Shown piece after piece: positions 1 to 8,020 of a DNA stretch of 32,349 nucleotides; the stretch's first letter is position 1, and each line of letters begins with the position of its first letter. Made by a program: the position numbers and the translations under genes. Origin of the DNA: Nocardiopsis kunsanensis DSM 44524 (lineage in GTDB: Bacteria; Actinomycetota; Actinomycetes; Streptosporangiales; Streptosporangiaceae); the NCBI RefSeq assembly GCF_000340965.1, contig NZ_ANAY01000049.1, forward strand, positions 1 through 32,349, written 5' to 3'. The notes beneath the pieces were generated by a model. It worked only from the letters and a program-made list of their open reading frames with translations, was not told the DNA's origin and made no database searches.

Positions 1-28
1 GGTCACTGGTCGCCTACGACCACTGACC
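1..28. repeat. Imperfect inverted repeat upstream of the integrase gene
   Basis: Arms GGTCACTGGTCG (1-12) and CGACCACTGACC (17-28) are complementary at 11 of 12 positions around the 4-nt loop CCTA. It lies about 60 bp before the integrase start, so it could be the terminator of a gene to the left or an operator for integrase or excisionase control. There is no T-run after it, which makes an operator or a structured 3' end about equally possible. The repeat itself is seen; the role is inferred. Confidence 0.5.
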
Positions 29-90
29 AGGGCACACATTTCCCATCAACGATCTAGGCTGTACGGGACCGTTCCCGGGAAAGACGAGGA

Positions 91-1274
91 GTGGTGCCCC
101 GAACCCCACGCAAACCCACCAGAGCCGCGCTGTCCGACCGGTCCGACGTCTCGGTCTACTTCGACCACGCCAAGAAGCTCTGGCGTGCGGAGATCCGCCT
201 TCGCCAGGACCCGCACACCGGGCGTTGGCGGGTGAAGAAGGTCAGCAGCAAGGACAAGAACACCTTCTACGACAAGCTGTCCACGACCCTTGAGGAACTG
301 GATCAGGGGGTCGATTCCCCCGCCTACTACACCGTCGCCGACTGCGTGGCGGAGTTCCTGCGGGACCAGCTCTCGGACGTGGGCCCCAACACCCGAGACA
401 ACTACACACGGCTGATCAACACCCACATCACCCCCTACCTCGGCCGACACCGGTTGGCCGAGTTGCGGGTGGCCGATGTGCTCGCCTGGCTCCGCGGCCG
501 CAAGCCGCACTTGTCCTCGCGAACGCTGCGGTTGGTGCTCAGCCTGTTGGAGCGAGCCATCCGCTACGCACAGGTGCAGGAGATGGTCTCGCGCAACGTC
601 GCTGAGCTCGCCCGCCTCGATCAAAGGGGCCGGCTCCGAGGCGACCAGCCAGGTCGGCCCTCCAAGTCGATGACCTTGGACCAGGCCGTGGCGGTGCTCA
701 AGGCCGCGCAGGGCACGCGGTGGTACGCCTATCTGGTGCTCTCCATCGTCACCGGCACCCGCACCGAGGAGATACGCGCGTTGACGTGGGAGCAGATCAC
801 CGCCCAAGGCGAGGTTCCCACGATCCATTTGTGGGCCTCGGTGCGCGAGGACGGCGACACCAAAACCCGAAGGTCGAAGCGGTCGCTGGAACTGCCCAGT
901 CTGGCGCTCAAGGCCGTCAATGCCCATCGAGCCATGCAGGCGCACGAACGTCTCGTGGCGGGCGAGCTGTGGCAGGACAACAACCTGGTGTTCTGCACAC
1001 GCAACGGGACCCCGCTGGACCGGCACAACGTGCTGCGGGAGCTGCGAACGATCATGAGAAAGGCGGGACTGAACGGCAAGGAATGGACCGCGCGGGAGCT
1101 GCGGCACACCTTCGTGTCCCTCTGTCCGACCACGATGTGAGTATCGAGGAGATCTCGCTTCTGGTCGGTCACAACGGCACCGACACTACTGAGCGTGTCT
1201 ACCGCCGCCAGCTGCGGCCGGTGCGCCGCTCCGCAGCCACAGCGATGAACGAGATCCTGCACGACCTGGGCTGA
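91..1274 (+). pseudogene. Tyrosine site-specific integrase, frameshifted
   Basis: This is a phage/ICE-type tyrosine recombinase of the family common in actinobacterial integrative elements. Residues about 20-75 form an Arm-type DNA-binding region, 80-180 a SAM-like core-binding domain, and 200 onward the catalytic domain. Catalytic Arg224 sits in GTRTEEIRAL, and Arg338-His339 in RELRHTFVSL. At about 1119-1124 the frame breaks: the first frame ends at 1140 after SLCPTTM, while the continuation in another frame reads LSDHDVSIEEISLLVGHN and then ERVYRRQLRPV, supplying the box III His and the nucleophilic Tyr up to the stop at 1274. One added base restores FVSLLSDHD, so a single-base loss is the simplest explanation. 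As given, the product lacks the catalytic Tyr. The start is GTG 91 or GTG 94, just after GACGAGGA. Confidence 0.88.
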
Positions 1275-1294
1275 CGGCCCACTGACCCCGGTTC

Positions 1295-1313
1295 TACCCC
1301 ACTTTTACCCCAC
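1295..1313 (+). repeat. Two 8-bp direct repeats, possible integrase arm-type sites
   Basis: TACCCCAC occurs at 1295-1302 and again at 1306-1313, offset by 11 bp, about one helical turn. The pair lies between the integrase stop and the tRNA 3' end, where arm-type integrase binding sites of tRNA-targeting elements are often found. The repeat is seen; the binding role is inferred from position and spacing. Confidence 0.4.
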
Positions 1314-1326
1314 CTGAGGCGCAGAA

Positions 1327-1352
1327 AAGGGCCCACCGCACGGTGGGCCCTT
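1327..1352 (-). terminator. Hairpin terminator after tRNA-Pro (possibly bidirectional)
   Basis: GGGCCCACCG (1329-1338) pairs perfectly with CGGTGGGCCC (1341-1350), and flanking AA/TT extend the stem to 12 bp with a 2-nt nominal loop. It lies 22 nt beyond the 3' end of the minus-strand tRNA and 52 nt after the integrase stop, so it could stop transcription from both sides. There is no long T-tract, as is usual in high-GC actinobacteria. Confidence 0.65.
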
Positions 1353-1373
1353 CGATGACCTGCTGCTTCTGTG

Positions 1374-1447
<74 letters not shown>

Positions 1448-1487
1448 TGCCTGTCGAGCGCCCGTGCGGACGCCGACGCAGGAGACC

Positions 1488-2627
1488 TTACCGCATTCCC
1501 TCAGTGGACCGGGCCTCGGTGTCCGGGCGGTCCAGCTCCGCGAAGGCCTGGCGGGCGACCGTGCGCCCGGCCCGGTTCGCGCCGATGGTGCTGGCCTGGG
1601 GCCCGTAGCCGGCCAGGAACAGGCGGGGTTCACGCACGGAGCGCCCTTTCTCGACCTGGATACCGCCGCCGGGTTCCCGTAGCCGCAAGGGGGCCAGGTG
1701 GGTGAGTTCGGCCCGGAACCCGGTGGCCCAGATGATGGCGTCCACAGGTTCGAAGGTGCCGTCGTCCCAGCGCACACCATCGGGTTCGATCGAGGTGAAC
1801 ATGGGCCGTGCCACCAACAGGCCCCGGTCGCGCGCGGCCAGGTTCGACGGGGTGGCCGGTAGCCCGGTCCCCGAGACGGTACTGGGCAGTTGCCGGCCGG
1901 CACGGGCGGCCTCGTCGGCCTCGCGTACGGCCCCGGGCCCGTCGACGGTGTCGGTGAAGGTGACGGGCCTGCGGGTGACCCACAAGGTATCGGAGGCCAC
2001 GTGTTCGATTTCGTGCAGGAACCCGACCGCTGATGTGCCCCCGCCCACGATCAGGACCCGCTGTCCGGCGAAGTCCTCGGCGGCACGGTACTCGGGGGTG
2101 GAGATCTGCACCCCGGTGAAGTCGGCGGCGCCGGGCACGTGGGGGCGGAAGGGGCGCGCCCAGGTCCCGCCGGCGCTGACCAGGACGGTGGCGCGCACGG
2201 TCCCGTGGTCGGTCTCCAGCACGAACGCGCCGTCCTTCCCGGTGTGGACCCGGTGGACGTGCACGGGGCGGCGTACCCGCAGGTCGAAGTGGCGCTCGTA
2301 ACGAGCGTAGTACTCGCGCACGATGTCGCGGGCGGGCCTGCTGGGGTCGGCGGTGTCGAAGCTCAGGCCGAGTTCGCGCATACCGGGTAGGTCGTCGACC
2401 TTGTGCGCGAGGTCCAGGCGCAGCGACTCCCACCGGAACTGCCAGGCCCCGCCGGTGCCGGGGCCGCGGTCGAGCACGAGCAGGTCGGAGCCGGGTCGCA
2501 TTCCGAGACGGCGTAGGTGCCAGGCGACGGAGAGGCCGGCCTGACCGGCCCCGACCACGACGATGTCGGCGGCCTCGGGCAGGGGCCCCTCGATGGTTCC
2601 GTCGGCTGTGGCCGTGGTGACGCTCAT
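1488..2627 (-). CDS. FAD/NAD(P)-binding flavoprotein monooxygenase-like protein
   Basis: A 379-aa protein of the flavin-containing monooxygenase/TrkA-like flavoprotein group. An FAD Rossmann motif GAGQAG is at residues 26-31, followed by GTGGAW at 57-62. A second dinucleotide motif GGGTSA at 195-200 should bind NADPH, and ATGF at 301-304 is the usual third flavoprotein motif. The FMO signature FxGxxxHxxx(W/Y) is present as FTGVQISTPEY (170-180), with Ser176 in place of His. ATG 2627 follows GAGGGAGAGCGC, a good ribosome binding site, whereas the longer frame upstream reads poorly. It should oxygenate or oxidise a small organic substrate in the cytoplasm; the substrate cannot be told. It is divergent from the membrane protein gene at 2828. 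Confidence 0.85.
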   Translation of the reverse strand: MSVTTATADGTIEGPLPEAADIVVVGAGQAGLSVAWHLRRLGMRPGSDLLVLDRGPGTGGAWQFRWESLRLDLAHKVDDLPGMRELGLSFDTADPSRPARDIVREYYARYERHFDLRVRRPVHVHRVHTGKDGAFVLETDHGTVRATVLVSAGGTWARPFRPHVPGAADFTGVQISTPEYRAAEDFAGQRVLIVGGGTSAVGFLHEIEHVASDTLWVTRRPVTFTDTVDGPGAVREADEAARAGRQLPSTVSGTGLPATPSNLAARDRGLLVARPMFTSIEPDGVRWDDGTFEPVDAIIWATGFRAELTHLAPLRLREPGGGIQVEKGRSVREPRLFLAGYGPQASTIGANRAGRTVARQAFAELDRPDTEARSTEGMR

Positions 2628-2707
2628 GCGCTCTCCCTCACTGGTCTCGTTGTCGGCAACAACACCGGTGGCGTGTCTTCTCCAGGAACGCCCACGACGT
2701 GAGCACC

Positions 2708-2718
2708 GACACAGTGTC
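2708..2718. promoter_or_regulatory. Palindrome in a divergent promoter region
   Basis: GACAC-A-GTGTC is a perfect 5+1+5 bp inverted repeat in the 200-bp region between the divergent starts at 2627 and 2828. Such a site could bind a dimeric regulator of one or both genes. An 11-bp palindrome is short, so chance is quite possible in this much sequence. Confidence 0.25.
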
Positions 2719-2827
2719 CGCTCTCCTGCCTTCACCCACACGCCAGGCCGGTGGGCCCCTCCCCTACGCACCGGAAAGCCCCGATCTCCGTCCACACCGC
2801 AGTTCCTGAGATGCCACACTGTCGGTC

Positions 2828-3439
2828 ATGTCCAACCCGAGTCCCTCGCAGACACCCCCTGCACACGGCCCGCAGCACCCCCCACAGCGCCGGAGCCGGC
2901 GCGGGCCGCGCCCCGGCTACCTCGCCTCCCTGATCTCCCTTGCCGCGGCCCTGGTGATGGTCGGGGTCGTGGCGATCGTGGGCATCCGGATCGGCCACCC
3001 CCAGCCGGAGTTCATCGCCGAGGTCTCCGGTGGTGAGGACGTGGAGATCGAGGTCGCCGAGGACGAACCGTTGGGTGAGGTGGTCCTCATCACGCAAGGT
3101 TTCGCCGGCGCCTGCGTGCAGTACACCCCCGAGCCCGACTTGGAGATGGGTGACCTGCGGAGCACGGGCACACACGTCTACGGCCCGGACGGGATGGAGG
3201 CCCGGGACATCTATGTTCTCGACGAACCGGGTACACACACCTTCCAGTGCACCGACGACGCCGAGGGCGGTCTCGCACCCGTCGCCACGACCGTCGACGC
3301 GGCCCAGACCCGGCAGGTGGTGTGGGTCGTCACATTCCTCGGCGTGATCACGGTGGGTGTCCTGCTCGCCATCGGTCTGGCCCTGGCCACGTTCCTGCGC
3401 AGCCGCAAGGAGACCGCCGCCCGGCTGCCCCGGCACTGA
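2828..3439 (+). CDS. Hypothetical two-span membrane protein
   Basis: A 203-aa protein not recognised as a named family. It has a proline- and arginine-rich cytoplasmic N-terminus (1-30), a transmembrane segment at about 31-55, an extracytoplasmic domain at about 57-163 rich in acidic residues, and a second transmembrane segment at about 164-190 with a basic tail RSRK. Two cysteines in the outer domain, Cys96 and Cys141, could form a disulfide. The positive residues before the first and after the second span put both ends inside. ATG 2828 is the first start after the divergent region. The pattern suggests a small surface-exposed envelope protein; function unknown. Confidence 0.75.
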   Translation: MSNPSPSQTPPAHGPQHPPQRRSRRGPRPGYLASLISLAAALVMVGVVAIVGIRIGHPQPEFIAEVSGGEDVEIEVAEDEPLGEVVLITQGFAGACVQYTPEPDLEMGDLRSTGTHVYGPDGMEARDIYVLDEPGTHTFQCTDDAEGGLAPVATTVDAAQTRQVVWVVTFLGVITVGVLLAIGLALATFLRSRKETAARLPRH

Positions 3440-3490
3440 CCGCACCGTCCCGTCCGGCGACCGAAGGGGCCGATCCGCACGGTCCCTTTC

Positions 3491-3511
3491 GCGGGGGTGG
3501 TCCTCCCCCGC
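3491..3511 (+). terminator. Hairpin after the two-span membrane protein gene
   Basis: GCGGGGG (3491-3497) pairs with CCCCCGC (3505-3511) around a 7-nt loop, 52 nt after the stop at 3439. No T-run follows. It also lies within the region upstream of the AraC-DinB gene, so a regulatory role there is possible. Confidence 0.4.
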
Positions 3512-3568
3512 GCCGACCGGGCAAGAACGGTCAAGCGCCCACCCCTGCCCCGCGCACATACTGATCAC

Positions 3569-4504
3569 ATGAGCGAGGCGGACAGCGGACGCGATCGGCT
3601 CCGCGAACTCCTGGACGCGGTCCTGGACGAGGACAGCACGACCCTGGCCGACATGGCCGGCCGTGCGTTCAGTTCACCGTTCCACTTCACCCGCACCCTG
3701 TCCCGGCAGACCGGCGAGTCACCGGTGGCACTACGCCGTCGGGTGCTGTTGGAGCGTGCTGCGTGGCAGATCGGCCGGGGCGGGAGCGTGACCGAGGCGG
3801 CCTTCGGGGCCGGTTACGGGTCGGTGGAGGGCTTCACCCGTGCCTTCACCCGGACCTTCGGCCGTCCGCCGAGTGCGACCGGCCCGGGCAGTGCGACGTG
3901 GGCGCCCGCGCCGAACGGCATCCACTTCCACCCGCCGGTGCACCTGTGGGTGGAGCAGAACCCGAGGAGGCACACGGGCATGGACGTCACGGCACTGCAG
4001 GTGCACCACGACGTGGAGGACACCGCCGCCCTGATCGACCTGGCCGCGGGCCTGACCGAGGAACAGTACCGCCACGAATGGTTCCCCGGCCTGACCGTCC
4101 TGTCCTGGGACGGTCCGGAGGGGTCGATCGCCGCGTGCCTGCACCGTCTCGTCCACACCAAGGAGGTCTGGTTGGCCTCCGTCGAGGGCGGCGACCTGCC
4201 CGCTCCCGGCGGTGACACGGCGGGTGAGCTGCGGGAGCGGCACGCACGGGTGGCCCGGCGCTGGGTGGCCACCACGGCCGACATCGACCGCCGCGGCGCA
4301 TGGGGCGACCGGATCGTCGACGCGATCTGCGACCCGCCGGAGAGCTTCCTGCTGGGCGGGATCATCGCGCACGTGCTCACCTTCGCGGGGCACCGCCGGC
4401 AGATGGTGCGGCACATGCTGCGCGCGTGCGGGTCCGGGGCCGGGCACGGGGATCCCCTCGAATGGCTGCAGGACCGCAACGGAGGACGAGGAGGAACACC
4501 ATGA
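3569..4504 (+). CDS. AraC-family HTH fused to a DinB-like domain
   Basis: A 311-aa two-domain protein. Residues 7-103 are an AraC/XylS-type double helix-turn-helix: FHFTRTLSRQTGESPVALRR is the first motif region, and AAFGAGYGSVEGFTRAFTRTFG the second. Residues about 140-285 resemble the DinB/YfiT four-helix metal-binding fold, with histidines at 146-147, 192, 196, 268 and 275 as candidate metal ligands. The usual DNA-binding domain of AraC proteins is C-terminal; here it is N-terminal, as in Ada-like or effector fusions. ATG 3569 is chosen because the upstream extension is not protein-like. The stop overlaps the next ATG (ATGA), so the two genes are translationally coupled. It probably regulates its own operon; the ligand is unknown. 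Confidence 0.85.
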   Translation: MSEADSGRDRLRELLDAVLDEDSTTLADMAGRAFSSPFHFTRTLSRQTGESPVALRRRVLLERAAWQIGRGGSVTEAAFGAGYGSVEGFTRAFTRTFGRPPSATGPGSATWAPAPNGIHFHPPVHLWVEQNPRRHTGMDVTALQVHHDVEDTAALIDLAAGLTEEQYRHEWFPGLTVLSWDGPEGSIAACLHRLVHTKEVWLASVEGGDLPAPGGDTAGELRERHARVARRWVATTADIDRRGAWGDRIVDAICDPPESFLLGGIIAHVLTFAGHRRQMVRHMLRACGSGAGHGDPLEWLQDRNGGRGGTP

Positions 4505-5037
4505 GCACCGTATACATGACGGCCACGAGCCTGGACGGGTTCATCGCCGACGAGGAGAACTCCCTCGACTGGCTGTTCGCCGCCGACGGGGGTGAGGCCG
4601 AGAGTGACACGGAGGGCTTCATCGCCACCGTCGGGGCGGTCCTGATGGGCGCGACGACCTACGAGTGGATCGTCGGCCACGAGGAGGTGGAGGGCTGGCC
4701 CTACTCGGCCCCCACGTGGGTGCTCACCCACCGGGACCTGCCGCGGACCGGGGGCGACGTCCGGTTCGTGGCGGCCGACGGCGACGAGCAGCTCCGGGCT
4801 CTGCACCGGGAGTTGGTGGAGGCCGCCGACGGGCGCGACGTGTGGCTGGTCGGCGGGGGCGGGGTCGCCGCCGACCTGGCACGTCTGGGGCTCCTGGACG
4901 TCGTGGACGTCTCGTTGGCACCGGTCACCCTGGGCGCGGGCGCTCCCCTGCTGGCGGGGCGTGTCGACCTTCGTCCGGTGAAGGTGCAACGCGCGGGTGA
5001 CTTCGCGTGCCTGCGCTACGAGGTGGTCCGGGGATGA
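4501..5037 (+). CDS. RibD C-terminal/dihydrofolate reductase-family protein
   Basis: A 178-aa cytoplasmic protein of the DHFR-like RibD_C family. The N-terminal TATSLDGFIADEEN is the family hallmark; GAVLMGATTYEW (residues about 43-54) and WLVGGGGVAADL (about 118-129) fit the NADPH-binding region. It lacks the deaminase domain of true RibD, so it is not a complete riboflavin enzyme; such stand-alone proteins are mostly annotated as putative reductases. ATG 4501 overlaps the stop of the AraC-DinB gene by 4 nt, and AGGACGAGGAGG lies just upstream. Its 3' end overlaps the convergent DUF523 gene by 22 bp. Confidence 0.88.
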   Translation: MSTVYMTATSLDGFIADEENSLDWLFAADGGEAESDTEGFIATVGAVLMGATTYEWIVGHEEVEGWPYSAPTWVLTHRDLPRTGGDVRFVAADGDEQLRALHRELVEAADGRDVWLVGGGGVAADLARLGLLDVVDVSLAPVTLGAGAPLLAGRVDLRPVKVQRAGDFACLRYEVVRG

Positions 5038-5543
5038 ACCGTGTCGGCCCCGTCTGCGCCCTGCCGCAGGTGTGCGTCGGCCTCAGCGATTTCGTCCTCG
5101 GTGAACACGGCGATGCCGTGCTCGGTGAGCAGCTGTGCGGTGACACCGCTTCCGGGGACCTTGGTCCCGCTGAACGTGCCGTCGTAGATCTGTCGCAGCC
5201 CGCAGGAGGGGCTGGACTCCTTGAGCACGGCCACCGCCACGTCCGTGGAGCGGGCGGTGGCCAGCGCGGACCGGGCACCGGAGACGAAGTGGTCGGTGAC
5301 CTCACGCCCGTCGGGGGTCAGGATGCGGGCGTGCCCGGCCAGCACATCGGCGGCGTCGGCCCCGGGTTCGATCTCGGCGGGCGGCCGGGGCACGGGCAGC
5401 CCGCCTGCGATCTCGGGGCAGTGCTGGATCACTCTGCCCTCGGCATACCAGAGGGCGACGGTGTCGTCGGAGAGCTGTTTGGCCCGCCCGTCGAAGCGCA
5501 CCTTGCGGCCGAGCAGGCAGGCGCTGACCAGGACCTTGCGCAC
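5016..5543 (-). CDS. DUF523 family protein
   Basis: A 175-aa protein with the conserved cysteines of DUF523: Cys9 in SACLLG, Cys42 in HCPEIAGG and Cys114 in SSPSCG. This arrangement suggests a metal or iron-sulfur site, but no firm function is known to me for the family. GTG 5543 is preferred because GGAAGGAACAGCAC precedes it and the product then begins MRKVLVSACLLG, as usual for the family. Its 3' end overlaps the convergent RibD-like gene by 22 bp. It starts 39 nt after the stop of der and is probably cotranscribed with it. Confidence 0.88.
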   Translation of the reverse strand: MRKVLVSACLLGRKVRFDGRAKQLSDDTVALWYAEGRVIQHCPEIAGGLPVPRPPAEIEPGADAADVLAGHARILTPDGREVTDHFVSGARSALATARSTDVAVAVLKESSPSCGLRQIYDGTFSGTKVPGSGVTAQLLTEHGIAVFTEDEIAEADAHLRQGADGADTVHPRTTS

Positions 5544-5582
5544 GTGCTGTTCCTTCCGTCGGCACCGGGTGCCCGTCACACG

Positions 5583-7022
5583 TCAGCGGCGTCCGCCGCG
5601 CGCCTTGCCGTCGTTGCGGGAGCTGCCCTTGGAGGCACGGTTCTGTGGTGTGCCCGCGGTGTTCTTCTTCTCCCGGATCCGCATACTGATGTGCACCGGG
5701 GACCCCTCGAACCCGAAGTCCTCACGCAGACGGCGTTCGATGAACCGCCGGTAGTTGTCCTCCAGGAACCCGGTCGTGAACAGGATGAAGTGTGGTGGGC
5801 GCGCATCGGCCTGCGTCGCGAACAGGATCTTGGGCTGCTTGCCCCCGCGCGCGGGCGGGGGTGTGGAGGCGACCTGGTCCTTGACCCAGTTGTTGAGCTG
5901 CCCGGTGGGGATGCGCTGGTTCCACCCGGCCAGGCTGGTCTCGAGCGCCGGCACGAGCTTCTCCATGTGGCGCCCGGTACGCGCGGACACGTTCACCCGG
6001 GGTGCCCAGGACACGCGCGAGAGCTGCCGGTCGATCTCCTTCTCCAGGTAGTAGCGGCGCTCCTCGTCGAGGGTGTCCCACTTGTTGAAAGCCAGCACCA
6101 GTCCGCGTCCGGATTCCACGACCTGCTCGACGACGCGGATGTCCTGCTCGGCCAGCGGTTCACTGACGTCCATGAGCACGACTGCGACCTCGGCGCGCTC
6201 CAGTGCCTGGCCGGTGCGCATCGTGGCGTAGTAGTCGGCGCCCTGCAGGGCCCGGTAGCGGCGGCGGATCCCGGCGGTGTCGATGAACTTCCAGGTCTGT
6301 CCGCCCAGTTCGATGAGTTCGTCCACGGAGTCGCGGGTGGTACCGGCCACCGAGTCGACCACGACACGCTCCTCGTCGGCCACCCGGTTGAGCAGGCTGG
6401 ACTTGCCCACGTTGGGGCGGCCCAGCAGGGCGATCCGGGGCGGGCCTTCCTCCTCGACCGGGTCGATAACCGGTTCCGGTTTCTCGGGGAAGGCTTCCAC
6501 GACGGCGTCGAGCATGTCACCGGTGCCGCGTCCGTGCAGAGCACTGATGGGATAGGGCTCACCCACACCCAGGTTCCACAGCTCCAGGGCATCGGCTTCC
6601 TGCATCCGGCCGTCGACCTTGTTCGCGGCCAGCACGACCGGTTTGCGGGCCCTGCGCAGTACACGGGTGACGGCGGCGTCGGTGATGCCCACGGTCGCAT
6701 CGACCACGAACAGGACCACGTCGGCGGCCTGTGCCGCGTACTCGGCCTGGCGGGCGACCATGGCGGCCAGGCCGCTGACGCTGGTCTCCCAACCGCCGGT
6801 GTCGACGAGTGTGAAGGGGATGTCCTGCCACTCGGCGTCGTAGGCGACCCGGTCGCGGGTCACGCCGGGCACGTCCTCGACCACGGCCTCGCGGCGGCCG
6901 ATGATCCGGTTGACCAGGCTGGACTTGCCCACGTTGGGGCGGCCGACCACGGCGACGACGGGGACGGGTGTCTCGCCCTCGCTCGCTGCCTCGACCATGT
7001 CGGTCACGTCGAACTCACTCAT
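5583..7022 (-). CDS. der: Ribosome-associated GTPase Der (EngA)
   Basis: Der is a tandem GTPase needed for 50S ribosomal subunit maturation. The 479-aa product has two complete G domains: GRPNVGKS at 27-34 with DTGG and NKVD (134-137), and GRPNVGKS at 201-208 with DTAG and NKWD (313-316). A C-terminal KH-like domain follows to about residue 450, then a basic tail rich in Lys, Arg and Asn. ATG 7022 lies 6 nt after GGAG. The gene is intact and collinear with the cmk-der order of actinobacteria. A 204-bp gap from cmk suggests a partly separate transcript. Confidence 0.97.
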   Translation of the reverse strand: MSEFDVTDMVEAASEGETPVPVVAVVGRPNVGKSSLVNRIIGRREAVVEDVPGVTRDRVAYDAEWQDIPFTLVDTGGWETSVSGLAAMVARQAEYAAQAADVVLFVVDATVGITDAAVTRVLRRARKPVVLAANKVDGRMQEADALELWNLGVGEPYPISALHGRGTGDMLDAVVEAFPEKPEPVIDPVEEEGPPRIALLGRPNVGKSSLLNRVADEERVVVDSVAGTTRDSVDELIELGGQTWKFIDTAGIRRRYRALQGADYYATMRTGQALERAEVAVVLMDVSEPLAEQDIRVVEQVVESGRGLVLAFNKWDTLDEERRYYLEKEIDRQLSRVSWAPRVNVSARTGRHMEKLVPALETSLAGWNQRIPTGQLNNWVKDQVASTPPPARGGKQPKILFATQADARPPHFILFTTGFLEDNYRRFIERRLREDFGFEGSPVHISMRIREKKNTAGTPQNRASKGSSRNDGKARGGRR

Positions 7023-7194
7023 GTGCTACTCCCGGTACTCGGTCCCCACGCGCCCAGGATGCGTGCCGTGAGGACGGTCGAAAATGCGCACCGTGCCGGG
7101 AGGGTTCCGGGCACGGCCGTGCGGGGTGCTGTGAAGCGCCCCGGCCACGGGGGACAACCCCGTGGGATGCTCCTGTGTTCCCCTCGCAGGAGGG

Positions 7195-7217
7195 TTCGGA
7201 CCGTGCGTCCGGAACGG
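7195..7217 (-). terminator. Weak hairpin after cmk
   Basis: GTTCGGAC (7195-7202) and GTCCGGAAC (7208-7216) can pair with one bulged base, about 10 nt past the cmk stop on the minus strand. A second 7-bp pairing, CCGTGCC (7091-7097) with GGCACGG (7110-7116), lies further down before der. Neither has a T-tract, so termination between cmk and der is uncertain. Confidence 0.3.
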
Positions 7218-7226
7218 ACGGCGGAC

Positions 7227-7937
7227 CTACTCTGCAGCGGTGACGGTGCTGCGGGCCGCGTCGGCGAGCCCGACGACGAGGGTGATGACCTGGCCCAGGT
7301 CCAGTCCGGTGGTGTCGAGCTCGGTGGCGTCGGCGGTCCGGGTCAGGGGCGAGGCCTTGCGGCTGGAGTCGAGGGCGTCGCGGCGGGTCAGGTCGGCCTG
7401 GGTCCCGGCCACATCGGTGGTACGCACTTCCTTGCTGCGGCGCGTGGCACGGGCCTCGGCGGAGGCGGTCAGGAACAGCTTCACCGGCGCCTCGGGGGCG
7501 ACCACGGTGGTGATGTCCCTGCCCTCGACGACGATGCCCTCGCTCTCGGCGCGGGCGGCGGCGATGATCTCGCGCTGGGTGCGCACCAGGCGCTCGCGGG
7601 TCTCGGGCACGGCCGAGACCGCGCTGACGTTGTCGGTGACGTCCTTGCCGCGGATCTCCACTGCCACGTCGCGGCCGTCGACTGCGACGGTGGGAGCGTC
7701 CGGGTCGGTGCCCATGGTGAGCACCGGACGGTCGACGAGGGCGGCCACCGCAGCAGCGTCGGAGACGTCCACACCCTGGTCCAGCATCCACCAGGTCAGG
7801 GCCCGGTACATGGCCCCGGTGTCCAAGTACCGCAGTCCACGCTCCTTGGCCACACCACGGGAGGTACTCGACTTGCCCGACCCGGAGGGGCCGTCGATCG
7901 CGATGACGATGCCCTCGGTGCTGCCCTGCACGTTCAC
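7227..7937 (-). CDS. cmk: Cytidylate kinase
   Basis: The enzyme phosphorylates CMP and dCMP using ATP. The 236-aa product carries the P-loop GPSGSGKSS at 16-24, then YLDTGAMYRALTWWMLDQG, which is the typical CMP kinase region, and the VEGRDITTVVAPEAPVKLFL segment. GTG 7937 is chosen over the longer frame that opens at 8045 because GGGAG lies 8 nt upstream and the product then matches the usual length of about 230 residues. It sits between tyrA and der, as in other actinobacteria. Confidence 0.95.
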   Translation of the reverse strand: MNVQGSTEGIVIAIDGPSGSGKSSTSRGVAKERGLRYLDTGAMYRALTWWMLDQGVDVSDAAAVAALVDRPVLTMGTDPDAPTVAVDGRDVAVEIRGKDVTDNVSAVSAVPETRERLVRTQREIIAAARAESEGIVVEGRDITTVVAPEAPVKLFLTASAEARATRRSKEVRTTDVAGTQADLTRRDALDSSRKASPLTRTADATELDTTGLDLGQVITLVVGLADAARSTVTAAE

Positions 7938-8020
7938 TGCTGTCGACTCCCGGTCGCCGGAGGTGTAAAACGGATCCGCCACAGCGTACCCCCGGATCGG
8001 CGGCGTTCCGGACGGTCCCG

